This document shows, one piece after another, positions 5,860-11,397 of a DNA stretch of 11,397 nt. The stretch lies in assembly GCA_946479395.1 (NCBI GenBank), contig CAMLFV010000085.1, positions 1 through 11,397 of the forward strand, given 5' to 3'. Each line of letters starts with the position of its first letter. Position 1 is the first letter of the stretch. The position numbers and the translations under genes were made by a program. Source of the DNA: an uncultured Flavobacterium sp. GTDB lineage: Bacteria > Bacteroidota > Bacteroidia > Flavobacteriales > Flavobacteriaceae. The notes under the pieces were generated by a model. The model was not told where the DNA came from, did no database searches, and was given only the letters and a program-made list of their open reading frames with translations.

Positions 5860-8800
5860 TTGGAAAAAAAAGCCTTTACCATTTATAACGCATCGGCAGG
5901 CGCCGGAAAAACGCATACGCTTGTAAAAGAGTATCTTAAAATTTTGTTGGGATATTCTAATAAAGACGATGCCTACCGAAACGTGCTTGCAATTACCTTT
6001 ACAAACAAGGCGGTAAACGAAATGAAATCGCGCATTGTTTCTTGCATTTATGCGTTTACGTTGAACGAAATTCCGCCAAAAGAATACCGATTGCTTGAAC
6101 AAATTGTTGCCGAAACGCAATTTACAGAAGCCTATATTCGCGAAAAATCTAAAAAGATTTTAAAGAATATTATTCATAATTATGCAGGGTTTGATATTTC
6201 TACCATTGATAAATTCACGCATAAAGTAATTCGATCTTTTGCTTTTGATTTGAATTTACCCTTTCATTTTGAAGTTTCGTTAGATACCGAAGCTCTTTTG
6301 CAAGAAGCGGTTGATGCCTTAATTTCACAAGCCGGTGTTGATGAAGAATTAACGAAATTATTAGTCGATTTTTCCATAAGTAAGGCCGATGATGATAAAA
6401 GTTGGGATGTTACCAACGAATTAATGGAAATTGGGCGTTTGTTGTTGAACGAAAACAATAAACAAGAATTAGAGGCTTTTGAGAATATCGAAATGCAGAC
6501 GTTTTTGTCGTTGAAAACTTGGTTGCACGATCAGATCAATCAGTTAAAAACCGAAACAGTTGTGTTGGCTCAAAATGCGTTGCAGTTGTTGGAAACAAAT
6601 GGTATCGATATTAAATCATTTAGTAGGGGGACATTTCCAAACCATTTAATAAGCATAATTGAGGGTAATTTTAATAACGCCAATAAAAAATATTATGAAT
6701 TTGATGATATTAAAATCAACAAAACCGCAAAAGATAAAGATGAAATAGAGCAATTAATTCCCGATTTATTGGCGATTACTAAAAAAATCTATCCGCTGTT
6801 TGGAAAGATCTATTTTTACGAAGCTTTTTTGAAAAATCTGGTACCGCTTTCGTTGTTAAATTCCATAAGCAACGAAATTAAACGTATTCAGAACGAACAA
6901 CAAATTCTTTCTATATCGCAGTTCAACAAGATTATTTACGAAGAATTAAAAAATCAACCGGCACCATTCATTTATGAGCGATTGGGCGAAAAATACCGAC
7001 ATTTTTTTATTGATGAATTTCAGGATACGTCCGAAATGCAGTGGCAAAATCTGGTTCCGTTGATTGATAACGCGCTTTCCGGCGAAGACGATTTTGGCAA
7101 GCAGGGTTCGTTAATGATTGTGGGCGATCCAAAACAGGCAATTTATCGTTGGCGCGGCGGCAAGGCAGAGCAGTTTATGCAGTTGAGCGATGGAGAAAAT
7201 CCGTTCTCAAATCCGTCAAAAGCAACCGTAAGTTTAGATACTAATTACCGCAGTTTTTCTGAAGTGATCGAATTTAACAACGGAATTTTTAAGTTTTTGG
7301 CGAATCAGTTCAATAACGAAGCGTATCAAAATCTGTACGAAAATTATTCGCGCCAAAATACAAATCCCAAAAAAGGCGGTTTCGTAAATATTTCGTTTTT
7401 AAACAACGATTTATTGGTTGACGATGAGGTTACAAAAGATGATTTGTATCTGAACGAAGTTTTAAAAACCATTGAAAAGGTGTTGGGGCAAGGTTTTTCG
7501 TTAGGCGATATTGTGGTTTTAACGCGTAAAAGTAAAGACGGCGTTAAGGTTGCAAATCATTTAACAAAAAATGGAATCCGCATTTTATCTTCGGAAACTT
7601 TGTTGATCAATAACGCTACCGAAGTGCAGTTGATGTTGAATTTGTTACGATTTTTAAAGAACAATCACGACAAAGAAGCAAAAGCACTGATTTTGTATTA
7701 TGTTGGTCGATTTATTCTGAAAGATGCCAAAGTGCACGATGTGATTGTGAAAGGAATGGCGATGGATAATGAAGCCGATTTTCAGAGTTATCTGCAAACG
7801 TTTGGCATTGAAATCAACTTTAAAGAACTCCGTAAAAATAATTTGTATGTGGCTGTGGAATTAATGGTTTCGGCATTTATCCCGACCAAGAAAACGGAAG
7901 CTTATGTGCAGTATTTTCTGGATTTGATTTTAGAACGAACCGTTAAAAATCAATCAACAATCGCCGATTTTCTAAATTATTGGGAGCAGAATTATCATAA
8001 ATTGAGTATTCCATCGCCTGAAAATGAAAACGCCGTGACCTTAATGACGGTTCACAAATCAAAAGGATTGGAATTTCCGGTGGTGATTTATCCCTTTGCC
8101 GATGAAGATTTTTCGAAATCACGCGATAAAATTTGGGTCGATTTAGAAGAAAATGATCAGTTGGTTATCCCGAAAGCATTGGTCGATCTTAAAAACGACG
8201 TAAAAATGTATGGTGAAACTGCGCAACGTTTGTTCGATCAAAAAAAGCAGGAAGAACTGCTTGATAATTTAAATGTTTTGTACGTGGCGTTAACGCGTGC
8301 CGAAGAACAATTATACATTATCAGCAATTACAAACGATCAAAAACCGGAACATTGCCAAACACATTAGCTTCATTTTTTGTGACTTATTTGGAAGATTTA
8401 GGTCGATTTTCTGAAAGTGAATTGAGTTACGATTTTGGCGAAGCAATTAAAGTGTCTGAAGAAAAAACCGATGAACTTTTAAAACCGATCGTGATAAAAT
8501 CGGTAGAGAAACCAATCGATCAATCGGTAATAAAAATTGCAAAGCGCGAAGCAATAATGTGGGATACTAAACAACAACACGCCATAGAAAAAGGAAATTT
8601 AATACACGAACTGTTGGCAGAAATTATTACGGTTGATGATATTGCTTTTGTTGTTAAAAATGCGGTATCGAAAGGAATGTTGCCTGTAACGGAAGAAAGT
8701 GAAATATCAGAAAAAATCGCGGAAATTGTTCAGCATGCAGAGTTGCAACCTTTTTTCAATAAAGAAAATATCATTTATAACGAACGACCAATTTTGCATG

Positions 8801-9003
8801 AATCGTTCAAAAACATAAAACCCGATCGTGTTGTCATAAGTGGAAACAAAGCTTATATCATCGATTATAAAACGGGTGAAGAACAAGCTAAATATAACAA
8901 ACAGATTAACGATTATGCCTTAGCAATTGAAGAAATGGGCTACGAAATCGCAAAAAAGACGCTGTTGTATATTCAAGACGATTTAAAAATAATAAATTTG
9001 TAA
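5860..9003 (+). CDS. AddA/RecB-like UvrD-type helicase fused to a PD-(D/E)XK nuclease
   Basis: The 1047-residue product has the ordered motifs of a superfamily 1 UvrD/RecB helicase: Walker A (SAGAGKT, 12-18), motif Ia (AITFTNKA, near 45), motif II (DEFQDT, 385-390), motif III (GDPKQAIYRWRGG, from 422), motif IV (DTNYRS, from 460), motif V (MTVHKSKGLEFP, from 729) and motif VI (YVALTRAEEQ, from 808). A C-terminal RecB-type nuclease follows, with His916 (GNLIHELL), Asp989 (KPDR), and Asp1002 and Lys1004 (IIDYKTG). This matches the AddA/RecB subunit that unwinds and resects double-strand DNA ends for recombination. The start is TTG at 5860: an in-frame TAA at 5851-5853 leaves no ATG before it, and the next methionines lie after the Walker A motif. 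No AddB or RecC/RecD partner is in the window. It diverges from the superoxide dismutase gene and is followed 37 bases later by kbl. Confidence 0.92.
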   Translation: MEKKAFTIYNASAGAGKTHTLVKEYLKILLGYSNKDDAYRNVLAITFTNKAVNEMKSRIVSCIYAFTLNEIPPKEYRLLEQIVAETQFTEAYIREKSKKILKNIIHNYAGFDISTIDKFTHKVIRSFAFDLNLPFHFEVSLDTEALLQEAVDALISQAGVDEELTKLLVDFSISKADDDKSWDVTNELMEIGRLLLNENNKQELEAFENIEMQTFLSLKTWLHDQINQLKTETVVLAQNALQLLETNGIDIKSFSRGTFPNHLISIIEGNFNNANKKYYEFDDIKINKTAKDKDEIEQLIPDLLAITKKIYPLFGKIYFYEAFLKNLVPLSLLNSISNEIKRIQNEQQILSISQFNKIIYEELKNQPAPFIYERLGEKYRHFFIDEFQDTSEMQWQNLVPLIDNALSGEDDFGKQGSLMIVGDPKQAIYRWRGGKAEQFMQLSDGENPFSNPSKATVSLDTNYRSFSEVIEFNNGIFKFLANQFNNEAYQNLYENYSRQNTNPKKGGFVNISFLNNDLLVDDEVTKDDLYLNEVLKTIEKVLGQGFSLGDIVVLTRKSKDGVKVANHLTKNGIRILSSETLLINNATEVQLMLNLLRFLKNNHDKEAKALILYYVGRFILKDAKVHDVIVKGMAMDNEADFQSYLQTFGIEINFKELRKNNLYVAVELMVSAFIPTKKTEAYVQYFLDLILERTVKNQSTIADFLNYWEQNYHKLSIPSPENENAVTLMTVHKSKGLEFPVVIYPFADEDFSKSRDKIWVDLEENDQLVIPKALVDLKNDVKMYGETAQRLFDQKKQEELLDNLNVLYVALTRAEEQLYIISNYKRSKTGTLPNTLASFFVTYLEDLGRFSESELSYDFGEAIKVSEEKTDELLKPIVIKSVEKPIDQSVIKIAKREAIMWDTKQQHAIEKGNLIHELLAEIITVDDIAFVVKNAVSKGMLPVTEESEISEKIAEIVQHAELQPFFNKENIIYNERPILHESFKNIKPDRVVISGNKAYIIDYKTGEEQAKYNKQINDYALAIEEMGYEIAKKTLLYIQDDLKIINL
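8993..9000 (+). promoter_or_regulatory. Candidate -7 promoter element for kbl inside the helicase 3' end
   Basis: TAAATTTG matches the TAnnTTTG consensus exactly and lies 40 bases before the kbl ATG, overlapping the last codons of the helicase gene. The nearest upstream TTG (8965-8967) is 25 bases away, slightly too far for a good -33 element. The match could also be chance in AT-rich coding DNA. Confidence 0.35.
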
Positions 9004-9040
9004 CCTATCAATCTTAAAATAAAAAACAAATCATAAAATT

Positions 9041-10234
9041 ATGTACGGAGCTATTAAAGGGTTTTTACAAACAGAAATCGATACCATTAAAGACAATGGT
9101 TTGTATAAAAAAGAACGCATTATAACATCGCCTCAAGGTGCCGAAATTACCATTAGTACAGGTGAAACGGTTTTAAATTTTTGTGCGAATAACTATTTGG
9201 GATTGTCATCGCACCCAGAAGTGGTTCAGGCAGCTAAAGATGCTTTGGATACACATGGTTTCGGAATGTCTTCTGTAAGATTCATTTGCGGAACTCAAGA
9301 TATTCATAAAAAATTAGAACAAGAAATTGCAGATTTTTACGGAACCGAAGATACTATTTTGTATGCAGCTGCTTTTGATGCAAATGGTGGTGTTTTTGAA
9401 CCTTTGTTGGGTGCCGAAGATTGTATTATTTCTGATAGCTTAAATCACGCGTCGATTATTGATGGAGTTCGTTTGTGTAAAGCAGCGCGTTACCGTTACG
9501 AAAATAACGATATGGCAGATCTTGAAAAGCAGTTGCAACAAGCAGTTTCCGATGGTCGCCGTTTTAAATTGATTGTTACAGACGGAGTTTTCTCTATGGA
9601 CGGATTGGTTGCTCCACTTGATAAAATTTGCGACTTAGCAGATAAATATGACGCTATGGTTATGGTTGATGAATGCCACGCAGCCGGATTTATTGGTGCT
9701 ACAGGCAAAGGAACGTTAGAAGCTAAAAACGTAATGGGTCGTGTAGATATTATTACCGGAACCTTAGGTAAAGCTTTAGGTGGCGCAATGGGCGGATACA
9801 CAACTGCTAAAAAAGAAATCATTGAAATATTACGTCAGCGTTCACGTCCGTATTTGTTTTCAAATTCATTAGCTCCTTCAATTGTTGGTGCATCTTTAAA
9901 AGTGTTCGAATTATTAAAGAAAGATACCAAACTAAGAGATCAGTTAGAGTGGAACACCAATTACTTTAAAAAAGGACTTAGAGAAGCAGGGTTAGATTTC
10001 ATTGATGGTGATTCTGCAATTGTTCCGGTTATGTTGTACGATGCTAAGTTGTCTCAAGTAATGGCAGATAAATTATTAGAAAAAGGCATTTATGTTATTG
10101 GGTTTTTCTTCCCGGTAGTACCAAAAGATAAAGCACGTATTCGTGTGCAATTATCGGCTGCACACACACAAGAACATTTAGATAAAGCCATCAAAGCCTT
10201 CACTGAAGTAGCCAAAGAGTTAGGAGTAGTTTAA
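9041..10234 (+). CDS. kbl: Glycine C-acetyltransferase (2-amino-3-ketobutyrate CoA ligase)
   Basis: The 397-residue product is a full-length PLP enzyme of the alpha-oxoamine synthase group. It matches E. coli Kbl closely from memory across long stretches, including [15 protein letters not shown], [42 protein letters not shown] and [15 protein letters not shown]. The PLP-binding lysine is Lys244 in [10 protein letters not shown], the same position as in E. coli. The enzyme interconverts 2-amino-3-ketobutyrate plus CoA with glycine plus acetyl-CoA, the second step of threonine breakdown after threonine dehydrogenase; it acts in the cytoplasm. No tdh gene is adjacent in the window. Residues retained throughout, such as ICGTQD, separate it from the related serine palmitoyltransferase, BioF and HemA. 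It lies 37 bases after the helicase-nuclease gene with no terminator between, so read-through is possible. No clear hairpin follows its stop either. Confidence 0.97.
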   Translation: MYGAIKGFLQTEIDTIKDNGLYKKERIITSPQGAEITISTGETVLNFCANNYLGLSSHPEVVQAAKDALDTHGFGMSSVRFICGTQDIHKKLEQEIADFYGTEDTILYAAAFDANGGVFEPLLGAEDCIISDSLNHASIIDGVRLCKAARYRYENNDMADLEKQLQQAVSDGRRFKLIVTDGVFSMDGLVAPLDKICDLADKYDAMVMVDECHAAGFIGATGKGTLEAKNVMGRVDIITGTLGKALGGAMGGYTTAKKEIIEILRQRSRPYLFSNSLAPSIVGASLKVFELLKKDTKLRDQLEWNTNYFKKGLREAGLDFIDGDSAIVPVMLYDAKLSQVMADKLLEKGIYVIGFFFPVVPKDKARIRVQLSAAHTQEHLDKAIKAFTEVAKELGVV

Positions 10235-10272
10235 AAAATCTTATAAAAATGTTAAAGGTTTCACCAATTTAT

Positions 10273-10303
10273 TTTGTATATTCGTTGAAAGAATTTATTT
10301 TTG
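10273..10303 (+). promoter_or_regulatory. Bacteroidota-type promoter of the OmpA-family gene
   Basis: TTTG (10273-10276), a 19-base spacer, then TATTTTTG (10296-10303) match both elements of the Bacteroidota promoter at ideal spacing. Transcription would start near 10310, giving a leader of about 30 bases before the ATG at 10339. This is the best promoter match in the window and fits high expression of a major outer-membrane protein. Confidence 0.83.
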
Positions 10304-10338
10304 TGAAAATATTACGTAAAGTAGAAAATTGAATAGTT

Positions 10339-11397
10339 ATGAAACAATTAAAAGTATTTGCAGCTGCTTTGTTATTAGCTGGTACAGCTACACAAGCGCA
10401 AAATGCTGATCAACCATGGGCTATTACCGTGGGTGTTAATGCTTTGGACGGTGGGCGTTCAAGTGTTGCCACAGACTTTGCAGATCGTTTTGGTCAATAT
10501 TTCCAAACAGATAACTGGAGTATTTTGCCATCAGCTTCGGTTTTAAACGTATCTCGTTATTTAGGTGCTAACTTCTCTTTCGGTGTTACAGGTTCTGTAA
10601 ACAAAATGAAAAGAGTGGTAATGGATGCTAATAGCAACCTAATTGGTGCGGATTTTAACGGACAAAGAAGAATTGATGCAGCAGATTTGATGTATTACGG
10701 AATTGATGGTCAATTCAAATACAGTATCGGTGGATTAATCGGTTCTAAATGGTTTGATCCTTCTATTCACGTTGGTGGAGGATACGCTTTTTTAGGAAAA
10801 GCATCTTCTGGTAATGTTAATGGTGGTTTAGGTTTAACATTTTGGTTAACTGAAAACATTGGTTTAAACTTATCATCTACTTATAAACATCAGTTAGAAG
10901 ACGATGGTGTAGTAAGAGCAAATGATGTTTCTGTTCCAACTCACTTACAACATACAGCTGGTGTGTCTTTCCGTTTTGGTGGAAAAGATACAGATGGTGA
11001 TGGTATCTTAGACAAATATGATGAGTGTCCAGAAGAAGCAGGTTTAAAACAATTCAACGGTTGTCCTGATAGAGATTTAGATGGTATTCCTGATCATTTA
11101 GATCAGTGTCCTGATGTATTTGGTGAAGCTCAATACAACGGATGTCCTGATACAGACGGAGATGGTGTGCCTGATCATGAGGATGCTTGTCCAGAAGAAG
11201 CAGGATTAAAACAATTCAACGGATGTCCTGATACAGACGAAGATGGAATTCCAGATGCACAAGATGATTGTCCTGAAGTTGCTGGTCCAAAAGAAAATAA
11301 CGGTTGTCCATGGCCAGATACAGACGGAGATGGTGTGCCAGATCATTTAGACGAATGTCCAGAAGTTGCTGGTCCTGCATCTAATAAAGGATGTCCA
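10339..11397 (+). CDS. OmpA-family outer-membrane protein with thrombospondin type 3 repeats (3' end outside window)
   Basis: The frame is open from the ATG at 10339 to the last base, giving 353 residues without a stop. Residues 1-20 form a Sec signal peptide ([19 protein letters not shown], cleavage likely after Ala20). Residues 21 to about 214 read as an eight-strand-type beta-barrel: alternating aromatic and polar strands ([40 protein letters not shown]) ending [11 protein letters not shown], whose final aromatic residue is typical of a barrel end. From residue 217 five 27-residue thrombospondin type 3 repeats follow, with calcium-type DxDGDGxxD loops and a Cys pair in each. In this architecture the missing end is normally an OmpA peptidoglycan-binding domain, which is inferred and not seen. 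The barrel would sit in the outer membrane, with the repeats as a calcium-stiffened periplasmic linker. The strong promoter suggests abundant expression. Confidence 0.9.
   Translation, partial: MKQLKVFAAALLLAGTATQAQNADQPWAITVGVNALDGGRSSVATDFADRFGQYFQTDNWSILPSASVLNVSRYLGANFSFGVTGSVNKMKRVVMDANSNLIGADFNGQRRIDAADLMYYGIDGQFKYSIGGLIGSKWFDPSIHVGGGYAFLGKASSGNVNGGLGLTFWLTENIGLNLSSTYKHQLEDDGVVRANDVSVPTHLQHTAGVSFRFGGKDTDGDGILDKYDECPEEAGLKQFNGCPDRDLDGIPDHLDQCPDVFGEAQYNGCPDTDGDGVPDHEDACPEEAGLKQFNGCPDTDEDGIPDAQDDCPEVAGPKENNGCPWPDTDGDGVPDHLDECPEVAGPASNKGCP
10987..11397 (+). repeat. Five tandem 81-base repeats encoding thrombospondin type 3 units
   Basis: The units start at 10987, 11068, 11149, 11230 and 11317, each exactly 81 bases (27 codons). 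They are contiguous except for a 6-base insertion at 11311-11316 (codons for Trp-Pro) before the fifth. Each encodes a D-x-D-x-D-G-x-x-D loop, a CP motif and a closing GCP. Units 1 and 3 encode the same 14 residues in their second half ([14 protein letters not shown]), differing there only at two synonymous third positions. The array runs off the window edge, so more units may follow. Confidence 0.93.

Noticed and set aside
5848..6120. 90-codon minus-strand open frame over the helicase start
   Set aside because: It overlaps the Walker A region of a strongly supported gene and its translation is low-complexity basic and aromatic sequence with no recognisable family.
9496..9822. 108-codon open frame antisense to kbl
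   Set aside because: It lies wholly inside the well-supported kbl gene, has no recognisable domain, and is explained by the codon pattern of the sense strand.
10235..10272. Possible terminator after kbl
   Set aside because: The sequence is AT-rich but I found no stable inverted repeat followed by a T-run.
1..11397. CRISPR array, insertion sequence, tRNA, toxin-antitoxin pair or defence island
   Set aside because: No direct-repeat/spacer pattern, transposase or integrase motif, cloverleaf sequence or small toxin-like pair was seen. The only tandem repeats are the coding units in the OmpA-family gene.

Overview
The window looks like chromosomal DNA from a member of the Flavobacteriia (phylum Bacteroidota). 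Three things point there. The DNA is AT-rich. Several genes are preceded by the Bacteroidota-type promoter (TTTG about 19 bases upstream of TAnnTTTG) instead of a sigma70-type one. The gene content also fits: a lipoprotein-type M49 dipeptidyl peptidase, a Mn-type SOD, an AddA/RecB-like helicase-nuclease and an OmpA-family porin with thrombospondin type 3 repeats. The genus cannot be fixed from the sequence alone.

Layout from left to right: (1) the 3' end of an unrecognised plus-strand gene, closed by a bidirectional terminator; (2) a minus-strand gene for an M49 (DPP III-like) zinc peptidase with a lipoprotein signal and its own candidate promoter; (3) a compact minus-strand cluster, transcribed truC -> membrane-anchored endonuclease/exonuclease/phosphatase-family protein -> small nucleoside 2-deoxyribosyltransferase-like protein, ending in a strong hairpin terminator; (4) a short plus-strand gene for an unrecognised, probably exported protein, starting 29 bases from truC in the opposite direction; (5) a second bidirectional terminator and a minus-strand superoxide dismutase gene with a near-ideal promoter; (6) a large plus-strand gene for a UvrD-type helicase fused to a PD-(D/E)XK nuclease, which appears to use a TTG start; (7) kbl (glycine C-acetyltransferase), possibly with a promoter inside the end of the helicase gene; (8) an OmpA-family gene, cut by the window edge, with an excellent promoter and five 27-residue calcium-binding-type repeats.

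The genes serve mostly housekeeping purposes: peptide degradation, tRNA modification, oxidative stress defence, double-strand-break processing, threonine/glycine metabolism and the outer membrane. There is no CRISPR array, transposase, integrase, tRNA or rRNA, and no convincing sign of a defence island or a new multi-gene system. The points most worth a second look are the forced TTG start of the helicase-nuclease, the truC / membrane EEP / deoxyribosyltransferase-like cluster, the homogenised 81-base repeat array in the OmpA-family gene, and the unrecognised exported protein.
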